A stretch of 64,000 nucleotides of DNA, from assembly GCA_001464125.1 (NCBI GenBank), contig LNEP01000001.1:124001-188000 (forward strand), read 5' to 3'. This DNA comes from Betaproteobacteria bacterium Ga0077540 (lineage in GTDB: Bacteria > Pseudomonadota > Gammaproteobacteria > Burkholderiales > Methylophilaceae). Of this stretch, positions 1-7,560 are shown one piece after another. Below the pieces are notes generated by a model that saw only the letters and a program-made list of their open reading frames with translations, searched no databases and was not told the DNA's origin. Numbering within the stretch: the first letter of the stretch is position 1; every line of letters starts with the position of its first letter. The position numbers and the translations under genes were made by a program.

Positions 1-1125
1 ACTAACGCTATCGGGCAACTTGTTCAGAATTTCCGATGGGTTAGGAAAGCGGCTTAAAATTTCAAGCAACCGCGCACCTGAGTACAAGCCGTCATCAAAC
101 CCGTACCAGCGCTTTTTTCCTTGTTTGTGGTCATTAAAAAACACATGCCCACTCATCTCGCCAGCCAGTGCCGCGTCAATTTCTTTGATTTTAGATTTAA
201 CTAGGGAGTGGCCTGTTTTCCACATCACGGCCTGCCCACCTTTTTCTTGAATCCACGGTGTTAAATTACGCGTGGATTTCACATCGAAAATGATGCTGGC
301 ATTCGGGTTGTTAGCCAATACATCTTCAGCAAATAGCATCAGTTGGCGGTCCGGATAAATAATTTTTCCGTCTTTAGTCACCACACCCAAACGATCGCCA
401 TCGCCATCAAATGCTAACCCAATTTCCGCACGGCTGGTTTTGAGTATATTAATCAGGTCTTCTAAATTCTCTGGCACTGATGGATCTGGGTGATGATTTG
501 GGAAGTGTCCATCTACTTCACAGAATAGTTCATCTACGCTACATCCAATGGCGTTGTACAGTGATTTAGCAAATGCACCAGCCACGCCATTCCCACAATC
601 TACGGCGATTTTTAATGGACGGGTGAGATTGATATCCGCCTTAATCGTTTGAATATAGTCATCCGCAATACTGTACTTACGTTCTAAGCCCTCACCGTAA
701 GTCAGTTGATTATTTTCAATACGCGCTTTTAAGCCTTGAATCGCGTCGTTAGAGAGTGTTTCTCCAGCCAGCACCATTTTTAAGCCGTTGTAATCCGGCG
801 GGTTGTGGCTGCCGGTGACCATGACGCCGCATTGTGTATTGAGAAAATGCGCCGCAAAATACACCATTGGCGTGGCGACCATGCCTAAGTTCACCACATC
901 AATGCCGGCTTTGCGAATGCCAACAGATAAAGCGTCTGCTAACTCTGGTCCAGATAGTCTGCCATCGTAGCCTATGCAAATCTCTGACTGCCCGCGGTGT
1001 TTAGCTTCCGAGCCTAATGCATGGCCAATACGCTCGACAATTTCTGGTGTTAAGGTTTTACCAACGATGCCACGAATGTCATAAGCTTTGAAAATTTCTT
1101 TAGGTAAATTGATAGTTGAATGCAT
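1..1125 (-). CDS. algC: Phosphomannomutase/phosphoglucomutase, C-terminus cut by window edge
   Basis: Alpha-D-phosphohexomutase that interconverts hexose 6- and 1-phosphates (mannose or glucose) to supply sugar nucleotides for LPS and exopolysaccharide. The first 375 codons are present, starting at the ATG complement at 1123-1125. Visible marks are the N-terminal KAYDIRG motif, the phosphoserine loop TGSHNPP (Ser106), the metal loop DGDGDR (about 240-245) and the sugar-specificity loop GEMSGH (about 320). Family members are about 455-465 residues, so roughly 85 C-terminal residues (domain 4) lie outside the window. Its start overlaps the end of the DUF3307 gene by 26 bases, suggesting one leftward operon with iscX. 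The symbol is by analogy with the bifunctional Pseudomonas enzyme; substrate preference cannot be read from sequence alone. Confidence 0.9.
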   Translation of the reverse strand, partial: MHSTINLPKEIFKAYDIRGIVGKTLTPEIVERIGHALGSEAKHRGQSEICIGYDGRLSGPELADALSVGIRKAGIDVVNLGMVATPMVYFAAHFLNTQCGVMVTGSHNPPDYNGLKMVLAGETLSNDAIQGLKARIENNQLTYGEGLERKYSIADDYIQTIKADINLTRPLKIAVDCGNGVAGAFAKSLYNAIGCSVDELFCEVDGHFPNHHPDPSVPENLEDLINILKTSRAEIGLAFDGDGDRLGVVTKDGKIIYPDRQLMLFAEDVLANNPNASIIFDVKSTRNLTPWIQEKGGQAVMWKTGHSLVKSKIKEIDAALAGEMSGHVFFNDHKQGKKRWYGFDDGLYSGARLLEILSRFPNPSEILNKLPDSVS

Positions 1126-1471
1126 AGTAAACAATCACAAAATAAGTAATATGGTGCGCAAGTTGATCAAGACCTAGCAGGATCCAGAACCAATTGCTGT
1201 TGTCGGGGCGCAGGCCAAAGCGCTTATTGAGTTGTAGCTTGGCCCAATCAATGTGGTAGTGCACGATAAAATCGAGCAAAGCATATAGCCAGGCCTGAGC
1301 GCCAATAAAATAAGCGAGCACTAACCATGTGCCAATGGCATGAACTGCAGAGTGAGCTATGCCACCGGGATGCATGTAAATGCCTTTGTTGCGATACATC
1401 CATGGCGAAGTTTGCAATGGGAAATCACATACAAAGTGCTTCACAAATAGCAAGAAAAGTGCTTCAAACAT
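1100..1471 (-). CDS. DUF3307 family membrane protein
   Basis: A 123-residue integral membrane protein of unknown function that resembles the DUF3307 family. It begins with FEALFLLFVKHFVCDFPLQ, and the segment HSAVHAIGTWLVLAYFIGAQ starts a second hydrophobic stretch; a third lies near the C-terminus. Several histidines and aspartates sit inside or beside the hydrophobic segments (CDF, HSAVH, HYHIDW, DQLAHH), as is typical of the family. It starts 3 bases after iscX and overlaps the hexomutase start by 26 bases, so it is probably translationally coupled to both. No function can be inferred from this pairing. Confidence 0.75.
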   Translation of the reverse strand: MFEALFLLFVKHFVCDFPLQTSPWMYRNKGIYMHPGGIAHSAVHAIGTWLVLAYFIGAQAWLYALLDFIVHYHIDWAKLQLNKRFGLRPDNSNWFWILLGLDQLAHHITYFVIVYYAFNYQFT

Positions 1472-1474
1472 GCG

Positions 1475-1669
1475 CTATTCTGCTTCGTCTATCCAAGCAA
1501 GTTGAATGGCTTCTAAAATCTTTTCACCGCAGTGGGCTGGCAGGTCATCAAATCCCTCTAGTGCCAATGTCCACTCCATTAGATCAGTAAAGCGGATTGT
1601 TTTAGGATCTATATCGGGATGTTTGTCGTAAAGCGCTTCAGCTATACGCTGACTGTCGGTCCATTTCAT
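1475..1669 (-). CDS. iscX: IscX, Fe-S cluster assembly accessory protein
   Basis: A small acidic protein of 64 residues that matches IscX (YfhJ), which binds the cysteine desulfurase IscS and iron and tunes Fe-S cluster assembly. It opens with [20 protein letters not shown] and carries the family's RFTDL and LEGF segments and an acidic end (WIDEAE). Length is normal for the family. An AGGAAG Shine-Dalgarno lies about 4 bases before the ATG. IscX usually ends an isc-hsc-fdx operon; here it leads a unit with a DUF3307 gene and a sugar phosphomutase, and no isc genes are in the window. The sigma-54 promoter at 1834-1849 points towards it, but a terminator hairpin lies between. Confidence 0.9.
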   Translation of the reverse strand: MKWTDSQRIAEALYDKHPDIDPKTIRFTDLMEWTLALEGFDDLPAHCGEKILEAIQLAWIDEAE

Positions 1670-1763
1670 GCTGCTTCCTAGGATTAAACAATAAGTGCGA
1701 TTATAGCCTGCTTAATATGCCGAGGTAAGTAGCCATAACGGGCCAGCTATCGCCAAAATAGGC

Positions 1764-1791
1764 AAAAAAATGCCCAACACGAATGTTGGGC
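1764..1791 (-). terminator. Rho-independent terminator, leftward
   Basis: A perfect 8-bp stem (GCCCAACA with TGTTGGGC, loop of four) at 1772-1791 is followed on the minus strand by seven T residues (1764-1770). On the plus strand there is no T run, so it works leftward. It sits between the sigma-54 promoter and iscX, so it either ends a small RNA or attenuates the iscX operon. Confidence 0.75.
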
Positions 1792-1822
1792 TAGGGGGAG
1801 CGATTTTGGAGATATGCGCTTG
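1764..1822 (-). ncRNA. Candidate sigma-54-dependent small RNA, about 58 nt
   Basis: No coding frame is evident here. A leftward sigma-54 promoter (1834-1849) predicts a transcript start near 1821-1822. An 8-bp hairpin followed by seven U residues would end it near 1764, giving an RNA of about 58 nt. The 5' half is unstructured and pyrimidine-rich, with CUCC and GCUCCCCCUAG, sequences able to pair with Shine-Dalgarno regions. An NtrC-like site lies upstream. The hairpin could instead be an attenuator in the leader of iscX. The elements are seen in the sequence; the RNA itself is inferred. Confidence 0.5.
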
Positions 1823-1833
1823 TTTAGTAATTA

Positions 1834-1849
1834 GCAAGAGGTGTGCCAA
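1834..1849 (-). promoter_or_regulatory. Sigma-54 (-24/-12) promoter, leftward
   Basis: The minus strand reads TTGGCAC, then ACCTC, then TTGCT. This has exact GG and GC elements with 10 bases between them and matches the sigma-54 consensus TGGCAC-N5-TTGC at every conserved position. The predicted start is about base 1821-1822. An AT-rich segment (1850-1875) lies directly upstream, followed by an NtrC-like palindrome. Confidence 0.7.
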
Positions 1850-1942
1850 TTAATTTAATTGATTAAATTCAATTGGTTAGGTTGGTTGATAGGATTTGGA
1901 TACGTTTTTACGTGGTTGTAGCAACATCCAATCTGGGTCAGA

Positions 1943-1959
1943 TGAACCAAAATGGTGCA
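1943..1959. promoter_or_regulatory. NtrC-like enhancer site
   Basis: The sequence TGAACCAAAATGGTGCA matches the palindromic NtrC target TGCACCAAAATGGTGCA at 16 of 17 positions. Its centre is about 128 bases upstream of the predicted leftward sigma-54 start, a normal enhancer distance. It also lies about 100 bases upstream of glyA, so an effect on that gene is possible. Confidence 0.55.
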
Positions 1960-1991
1960 TATGGCTCTTAAACATAATGTAAGCATGAGTG

Positions 1992-2020
1992 TTTATGCAC
2001 TATATACATCATGTTAAAAT
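1992..2020 (+). promoter_or_regulatory. Putative sigma-70 promoter of glyA
   Basis: A -35-like TTTATG (1992-1997) is separated by 17 bases from a -10 TAAAAT (2015-2020, 5 of 6 matches). It would start transcription about 30 bases before glyA. I looked for a glycine riboswitch in the 388-base gap and saw none. Confidence 0.4.
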
Positions 2021-2057
2021 CACACCTTTAAATTTACAGCTTTATGGATAACCTCTC

Positions 2058-3305
2058 ATGTTTAGCACTTCTCGCAATTTAAAAATCGCAGATCCTTCGT
2101 TGGCCAAGATGATTGAAGACGAAGTCGTCCGTCAAGATCAGCATATTGAGCTGATTGCCTCTGAAAACTACACCAGCCCAGCGGTGATGGAAGCACAGGG
2201 CTCTCAATTGACTAATAAATATGCAGAAGGCTATCCAGGCAAACGTTTTTACGGTGGTTGTGAGTTTGTAGATCAGGTGGAACAGTTAGCCATTGATCGT
2301 CTAAAGCAACTTTATGGCGCGGAATACGCCAACGTGCAACCACACTCTGGTTCTCAAGCAAACCAAGCCGTGTATTTCTCAATTTTAAAACCAGGCGATA
2401 CAGTGATGGGCATGAACTTAGGTCATGGCGGCCATTTGACGCACGGCTCTCCTGCCAATCTTTCGGGCAAGTTATTTAATATTGTGGCGTATGGCCTCAA
2501 TGATAAAGAAGAAATTGACTACGATGAGATGGAGCGTATTGCCATAGAAGCGAAACCAAAGCTGTTGATTGGTGGTGCGTCAGCCTATGCGTTGCGTTTT
2601 GATTGGGAACGCATGGCTGCGATTGCTAAAAAAGTTGGCGCTTATTTCATGGTAGACATGGCGCACTATTCAGGTTTGATTGCAGCGGGGGTGTATCCTA
2701 ACCCAGTGCCGCATGCTGACTTTGTGACTTCTACTACGCACAAAACGTTGCGTGGCCCACGCGGCGGCATTATTTTGGCCAAAGCTGAATATGAAAAAAT
2801 GCTGAACTCGAATGTATTCCCAAGCTTACAAGGTGGTCCTTTGATGCACGTCATTGCGGGTAAAGCGACAGCTTTCTTGGAAGCGCAGCAGCCTGAGTTT
2901 AAAGCCTATCAAGCGCAAGTGCTTAAAAATGCGGACACCATGGCTAAAACATTGGCTGCACGTGGGTTGCGTATTATTTCTGGCCGCACTGAGTCGCATG
3001 TGTTCTTGGTGGATTTACGCCCGAAAGGCTTAACCGGAAAAGCAGCGGATGCTTACTTGGGTCAAGCGCATATTACGGTAAACAAGAATGCAATTCCAAA
3101 TGACCCAGAAAGCCCATTCGTGACTTCTGGTATCCGTATCGGTTCGCCGGCCATTACTACCCGTGGTTTTAAAGAAGCTGAGGCAGAGCAAGTGGCGCAC
3201 TTGATTGCAGATGTATTGGATAATCCAACTTCTGAGGCAGTGATTGCTGTAGTAAAAGCGAAAGTACATGCGTTAACTAGCCGTTTTCCGGTATACGGAG
3301 CTTAA
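2058..3305 (+). CDS. glyA: Serine hydroxymethyltransferase
   Basis: PLP enzyme that interconverts serine and glycine while moving a one-carbon unit between serine and tetrahydrofolate; in methylotrophs it also serves one-carbon assimilation and biosynthesis. The 415-residue length is typical. Visible motifs are [10 protein letters not shown], the [11 protein letters not shown] cofactor-site segment, GGHLTHG, and the PLP lysine in [14 protein letters not shown] (Lys229). The frame ends 3 bases before the TTG start of nrdR, a spacing that suggests co-transcription. The upstream region contains a sigma-70-like promoter and an NtrC-like site that may act on the opposite strand. Confidence 0.98.
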   Translation: MFSTSRNLKIADPSLAKMIEDEVVRQDQHIELIASENYTSPAVMEAQGSQLTNKYAEGYPGKRFYGGCEFVDQVEQLAIDRLKQLYGAEYANVQPHSGSQANQAVYFSILKPGDTVMGMNLGHGGHLTHGSPANLSGKLFNIVAYGLNDKEEIDYDEMERIAIEAKPKLLIGGASAYALRFDWERMAAIAKKVGAYFMVDMAHYSGLIAAGVYPNPVPHADFVTSTTHKTLRGPRGGIILAKAEYEKMLNSNVFPSLQGGPLMHVIAGKATAFLEAQQPEFKAYQAQVLKNADTMAKTLAARGLRIISGRTESHVFLVDLRPKGLTGKAADAYLGQAHITVNKNAIPNDPESPFVTSGIRIGSPAITTRGFKEAEAEQVAHLIADVLDNPTSEAVIAVVKAKVHALTSRFPVYGA

Positions 3306-3308
3306 CAA

Positions 3309-3773
3309 TTGAAATGCCCGTTTTGTGGTGATGACGATACCCAAGTCATTGATTCCCGTATCAATGACGAAGGAGATTCGATACGTCGTCGTCGTCGCTG
3401 TAGCGCTTGTGACAAGCGATTTACCACGTATGAAACGGCTGAATTGCACATGCCGCAAGTGGTGAAGCATAACGGTACGCGTGAGGAGTTCAATCGTGAC
3501 AAATTACGATTGTCTTTTACGCGTGCGTTACACAAGCGTCCAGTGCCGACGGAGTATGTGGATAGAGCGCTGGACCATATCGTGCAAAAAATTTTAAGCT
3601 TGGGCGAGCGCGAGATACCAGCACGCGATTTGGGCGAAAGCGTGATGCAAGAGCTAAAGTTGATGGATAAAGTGGCTTATATCCGATTTGCGTCGGTGTA
3701 CCGTAGCTTTTCAGATGTGGATGATTTCCACGATGTGATTCGTGATTTAGACGTGCCGCGCAAGAAAAAATAA
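3309..3773 (+). CDS. nrdR: Transcriptional repressor NrdR
   Basis: ATP/dATP-sensing zinc-ribbon repressor of ribonucleotide reductase genes. The N-terminal zinc ribbon is formed by Cys3-Cys6 ([10 protein letters not shown]) and Cys31-Cys34 (CSACDKRF), with the basic RRRRR stretch used for DNA contact. An ATP-cone domain follows at about residues 49-139. The 154-residue length is normal. The start is TTG at 3309; translation of the conserved MKCPFC sequence fixes it despite the rare start codon. It directly follows glyA, a linkage common in proteobacteria. Confidence 0.96.
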   Translation: MKCPFCGDDDTQVIDSRINDEGDSIRRRRRCSACDKRFTTYETAELHMPQVVKHNGTREEFNRDKLRLSFTRALHKRPVPTEYVDRALDHIVQKILSLGEREIPARDLGESVMQELKLMDKVAYIRFASVYRSFSDVDDFHDVIRDLDVPRKKK

Positions 3774-3806
3774 ATCAACCATAGCGTTTGAGATAAGGAT
3801 AACCGG

Positions 3807-4184
3807 ATGAAACTGATTAACGCTGCTTCAATTGCATTGGCTGTATTCACGCTGTTGCTAACGATTGTTTTTTTTACTTGGTGGGCATTTAAAGACCAAG
3901 CGGTATTTGGTAGCGAGAAGTTTGATCAAACCAGATGGATGCAGAGCGCCGCTACACTGGAGCAAGAATGTAAACGCGGCGATATGGCCTATGATTTGAA
4001 AGAGAATATCTTAATCAAAGGCGCACAGCGTGAAGCAGTGATGGCGTTGTTGGGCCGCCCTAGCTTGGAAGATAGCAACGCTATTGAATACGATTTGGGT
4101 AAATGTATGCATGTGTATCATGCGCTGCGTATTTTCTTTGATGAGAATAATCGCTTGATGCACTCTCGTATTTCCTCTCACTAG
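3807..4184 (+). CDS. Small membrane-anchored protein of unknown function
   Basis: A 125-residue protein with one N-terminal membrane helix (about residues 8-28, IALAVFTLLLTIVFFTWWAF), followed by a soluble domain probably on the periplasmic side. The domain contains two cysteines (in QECKRG and GKCMHV) and the stretch AVMALLGRPSLEDSNAIEYD. That stretch loosely recalls the 'LG.P' turn of SmpA/OmlA-like domains, but I do not claim membership. It lies 33 bases after nrdR, in the same direction, with a weak upstream AAGGATAAC sequence. Function unknown. Confidence 0.7.
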   Translation: MKLINAASIALAVFTLLLTIVFFTWWAFKDQAVFGSEKFDQTRWMQSAATLEQECKRGDMAYDLKENILIKGAQREAVMALLGRPSLEDSNAIEYDLGKCMHVYHALRIFFDENNRLMHSRISSH

Positions 4185-4268
4185 CCTATTTCCACACAGC
4201 CTCCAGCTTGCGCTTGTACATAGTTAGCACTATTGCTTCTCAAGCATGCCTAATCCGTATTTTCTTTA

Positions 4269-4298
4269 TTGTGTAATCTCCATGCCGCCCATTACAAT
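4269..4298 (+). promoter_or_regulatory. Putative promoter giving a leaderless ribD mRNA
   Basis: A -35-like TTGTGT (4269-4274) and a -10 TACAAT (4293-4298, 5 of 6 matches) are 18 bases apart. The predicted start falls on or next to the ATG at 4304. No Shine-Dalgarno sequence precedes that ATG. Confidence 0.4.
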
Positions 4299-4303
4299 GC
4301 GGT

Positions 4304-5401
4304 ATGTTTTCTGCACTTGATCATCAATATATGCAGCGTGCGTTGCAATTGTCAGCGCGCGGCTTATATACCACAACACCCAACCCACGCGTTGGCTGTG
4401 TCATTGTTAATCAGCAACAAATAGTAGGTGAAGGTGCGCACCTGAAGGCAGGGGAGCCGCATGCCGAAGTCTACGCCTTGCGACAGGCCGGTGCGCTTGC
4501 GCGGGGGGCGACAGCCTATGTCACGTTAGAGCCTTGCAGTCATCATGGACGCACTCCACCTTGTGCAGATGCACTCCTTGAAGCCGGAGTAACCAAAGTG
4601 GTTGCGGCCATGGTAGACCCCAACCCATTGGTGGCCGGCAAAGGCTTAGCTTATTTGCAAGCACATGGTGTTGAAACACAGCATGGCTTAATGGAGGCGC
4701 AAGCAAAAGCGCTTAATCCCGGATTCATTTCTCGCATGGCAAAACAATTGCCTTGGGTGCGTTGCAAAATTGCGGCCAGTTTAGACGGTAAAACCGCCAT
4801 GGAAAACGGGCATAGTCAGTGGATTACATCTGAAGCTGCACGGCTAGATGTGCAATACTGGCGAGCACAATCTTGTGCCATCTTGACGGGTATCGGCACT
4901 GTGCTTGCCGATAACCCTCAACTCACAGTGCGAACAACGCCGGATGCACGCCAGCCCTTACGAGTAGTGGTGGATAGTCAGCTACGTATGCCGCTGGATG
5001 CGCGTATCGCTCAAGATGGCGCATGCTTGATTGCGTATGCTACGGATAATCAGCAGCGCGCTGCTGAATGGCTACATCGAGGCGTTGCACTGTTACAAGC
5101 CCCTGATGCGCATGGGCGAGTGTGCCTTAGTACGCTGTTAAGGCACTTAGCGCAGTTGCAAATGAATGAGGTGATGGTAGAGGCTGGGCAAAGTTTAAAC
5201 GGCGCGCTGATGTCACAAGAGTTGGTGAATGAATTATTACTCTATTACGCACCAAAACTTATGGGTGGACAAGCGCAGAATATGCTGGCTATGCCTAGTC
5301 TCACGCATATGTCACAAGCGGTGGATTTGACCATTACGGATATTCGGCAACTGGGTGCGGATATCCGCATACGGGCATTGCCTAATTATCCTGGAAGTTA
5401 G
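4304..5401 (+). CDS. ribD: Bifunctional riboflavin deaminase/reductase RibD
   Basis: Catalyses two riboflavin steps: deamination of the GTP-derived pyrimidine and reduction of the ribosyl side chain. The N-terminal deaminase domain (about 1-145) shows the zinc site HAE (His53, Glu55) and PCSHHGRTPPC (Cys78, Cys87). The C-terminal reductase domain begins near WVRCKIAASLDGKTAMENG and contains TGIGTVLADNPQLTVR. The 365-residue length is normal. It stands apart from other rib genes; the TatD gene follows after 4 bases. No FMN riboswitch is visible upstream, and the ATG has no Shine-Dalgarno sequence, so the message may be leaderless. Confidence 0.96.
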   Translation: MFSALDHQYMQRALQLSARGLYTTTPNPRVGCVIVNQQQIVGEGAHLKAGEPHAEVYALRQAGALARGATAYVTLEPCSHHGRTPPCADALLEAGVTKVVAAMVDPNPLVAGKGLAYLQAHGVETQHGLMEAQAKALNPGFISRMAKQLPWVRCKIAASLDGKTAMENGHSQWITSEAARLDVQYWRAQSCAILTGIGTVLADNPQLTVRTTPDARQPLRVVVDSQLRMPLDARIAQDGACLIAYATDNQQRAAEWLHRGVALLQAPDAHGRVCLSTLLRHLAQLQMNEVMVEAGQSLNGALMSQELVNELLLYYAPKLMGGQAQNMLAMPSLTHMSQAVDLTITDIRQLGADIRIRALPNYPGS

Positions 5402-5405
5402 CAGT

Positions 5406-6218
5406 ATGTTGATTGATACGCACTGCCACTTGGATGCGCCTGAATTTAATGCTGACCGTGATGCGGAAGTGCAGGCGAGCATTGCACAAGGCATTGCTGC
5501 TATTGTGGTGCCTGCAGTATGCACCAGTAATTTTCAAACCGTGATTTCACTGTCTAAGCAGTATCCGCAATGCTGGTACGCGCTGGGCTGGCACCCTATG
5601 TATATTGATGCCGCCAAACCGAGTGATATGCACGCTTTGCACCAGTTAATTGCACAACAGTTGAGCGAACCCAACAAATTACTTGCGGTAGGTGAGATTG
5701 GCTTAGATTTTTTTGTGACCAAACACAATGCCGAAACGCAAAGCTACTTTTTTACCGAACAGTTAAAAATTGCGCGTGAATTTGATTTGCCCGTGATTTT
5801 GCACGTACGGCGTGCAATTGATGATGTGTTAAAGCATTTACGGCGTTACCAAGTACGTGGTGGTATTGCGCATGCGTTTAACGGCAGTTTGCAGCAAGCT
5901 GAGATGTTTGTAAACATGGGCTTTAAATTAGGCTTTGGTGGTGCTATGACCTATACACGCGCGCTCAAAATTAGGGAATTAGCCCAAGCGGTAGGTATAG
6001 AAGCGATTGTATTGGAGACGGATGCCCCAGATATTCCCCCGGAATGGATAGGAACACAAGGTAGAAATAGCCCAAAAGAGCTATTAAAAATAGCTGAGGT
6101 TTTAGCTGATTTGAGAGGGGTGCAAGTTACGCAAATCATTGAAAATACAAGCAAAAATTCTGTCAATATTTTTCCAAAATTAGCCCATTTATACACACCA
6201 CTTGAAGTGTTACATTAA
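5406..6218 (+). CDS. TatD family metal-dependent hydrolase
   Basis: TIM-barrel metallohydrolase of the TatD/YcfH group, proposed to act as a DNase or on related phosphoesters. From the chosen ATG at 5406 it reads MLIDTHCHLD, the first metal-binding motif; longer frames from 5355 overlap ribD and add residues not seen in the family. Other motifs are VGEIGLDFF, the histidine in PVILHVRR, IAHAFNGS and LETDAPDIPP. The 270-residue length is typical. It follows ribD by 4 bases, so the two are probably co-transcribed. The exact substrate is unknown. Confidence 0.9.
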   Translation: MLIDTHCHLDAPEFNADRDAEVQASIAQGIAAIVVPAVCTSNFQTVISLSKQYPQCWYALGWHPMYIDAAKPSDMHALHQLIAQQLSEPNKLLAVGEIGLDFFVTKHNAETQSYFFTEQLKIAREFDLPVILHVRRAIDDVLKHLRRYQVRGGIAHAFNGSLQQAEMFVNMGFKLGFGGAMTYTRALKIRELAQAVGIEAIVLETDAPDIPPEWIGTQGRNSPKELLKIAEVLADLRGVQVTQIIENTSKNSVNIFPKLAHLYTPLEVLH

Positions 6219-6351
6219 CTTTCATCAAAAAGTGTTAATAAACAAAGGGTGTGTTGTAAGTCATTGATTATATTGATTAAAAAAATAGATTAAAAAATGA
6301 ACTTTCAGAAAAAGTCCTTATAAAATGGTAAGTTACGTTTTTAAGACACAG

Positions 6352-6442
6352 TAATCCACAAAGTTATCCACAGATTTTGTGGATGGAAAAAATCGATATT
6401 ATTTATTTTAAAAATGCAATTATTTTTTTGATATTTTTTTTG
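6352..6442. other. DnaA-box cluster beside an AT-rich tract
   Basis: In the 268-base gap before mtnA there is a perfect DnaA box TTATCCACA (6364-6372), an 8-of-9 box TAATCCACA (6352-6360) and a weaker reverse box TGTGGATGG (6378-6386). The outer boxes form a perfect 9-bp inverted repeat (ATCCACAAA/TTTGTGGAT, 6354-6362 and 6376-6384) around the perfect box. Downstream is a very AT-rich tract (about 6405-6445) with GATATTTTTTTTG, similar to the unwinding 13-mers of E. coli oriC. Gene orientation on both sides is rightward, so an origin is not proved. Confidence 0.45.
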
Positions 6443-6486
6443 AGATTAGCGCTTGCTATTTCACTAAAAAAACTAATGGTTAGATT

Positions 6487-7560
6487 ATGAACGTACAGCA
6501 ACAACATTACCGCACCATTTGGCCTGATGCCAACAACCGATATGTCAATATTATTGACCAAACTCGTTTACCTTTCGCTTTTGTGCCGGTGCGCATCAAT
6601 AACGTTGCTGATATGGTGGTTGCGATTAAAACCATGCAAGTACGTGGTGCGCCGCTGATTGGTGTAGCTGCAGCCTATGGTATTGCGTTGGCCATGCATC
6701 AAGATAGCTCCGATATGGCACTTGATGTAGCGGCACAACAATTATTGCGAAGCAGGCCAACGGCAGTCAATTTGGCTTGGGCCCTTACGCGTATGCAACA
6801 GCATTTGAAAACGTTGACCCCAGCGCAACGCATTGAGGCCGCATGGGATGAAGCAGCCAAAATTGCTGATGAAGATGTGCAACAGAATCAGGCCATTGGC
6901 CAACACGGCTTGGCATCTTTGCAAGCATGTTACAGCGGTAAACCGTTGCAGATATTGACGCATTGCAATGCCGGTTGGCTGGCAACCGTGGATTATGGCA
7001 CTGCGCTGGCGCCTATTTACGCTGCACATGATGCTGGATTGCCTGTACATGTGTGGGTGGGTGAAACCCGGCCGCGTAATCAAGGTGCGAGTTTAACGGC
7101 ATGGGAATTAGCACAACATGGTGTGCCGCATACCGTGATTACAGACAACGCCGGTGGACATTTAATGCAACACGGGCAAGTGGATATGGTGATTGTGGGG
7201 GCAGATCGCGTAACGCGCAGTGGCGACGTGTGTAATAAGATAGGTACTTATTTAAAAGCATTGGCTGCGTTTGACCAGCATATTCCCTTTTATGCGGCGG
7301 TGCCCAGCCCAACCATTGATTGGCAGATAGACGACGCTTTGAGCGAGATTGAAATTGAGCAACGTGGTGCGGACGAAGTGGCATGGGTTCAAGGACTGAC
7401 CGCGCAAGGCGTTGTAGAGTCAGTTCGCGTAATACCTCAGCAGAGCCGTGCTTTAAACCCTGCCTTTGATGTGACCCCAGCCCGATTAGTGACCGGTATC
7501 ATCACTGAAAAAGGCGTATATTCTCCGGCAGATCTTATTCAACTGCGACCATCAATATGA
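6487..7560 (+). CDS. mtnA: S-methyl-5-thioribose-1-phosphate isomerase
   Basis: Isomerises 5-methylthioribose 1-phosphate to methylthioribulose 1-phosphate in the salvage of methylthioadenosine, the by-product of polyamine and homoserine-lactone synthesis. Motifs seen are MQVRGAPLIGVAAAYG near the N-terminus, the catalytic-cysteine segment THCNAGWLATVDYGTAL, and VGADRV containing the catalytic aspartate. Length of 357 residues is normal. The stop overlaps the start of the following aldolase gene (ATGA), showing translational coupling. None of mtnK, mtnP, mtnC or mtnD is in the window, so the neighbour determines the likely route. Confidence 0.93.
   Translation: MNVQQQHYRTIWPDANNRYVNIIDQTRLPFAFVPVRINNVADMVVAIKTMQVRGAPLIGVAAAYGIALAMHQDSSDMALDVAAQQLLRSRPTAVNLAWALTRMQQHLKTLTPAQRIEAAWDEAAKIADEDVQQNQAIGQHGLASLQACYSGKPLQILTHCNAGWLATVDYGTALAPIYAAHDAGLPVHVWVGETRPRNQGASLTAWELAQHGVPHTVITDNAGGHLMQHGQVDMVIVGADRVTRSGDVCNKIGTYLKALAAFDQHIPFYAAVPSPTIDWQIDDALSEIEIEQRGADEVAWVQGLTAQGVVESVRVIPQQSRALNPAFDVTPARLVTGIITEKGVYSPADLIQLRPSI

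Noticed and set aside
1670-2057. Glycine riboswitch before glyA
   Set aside because: No tandem aptamer pattern is visible on the plus strand; the region is better explained by leftward regulatory elements.
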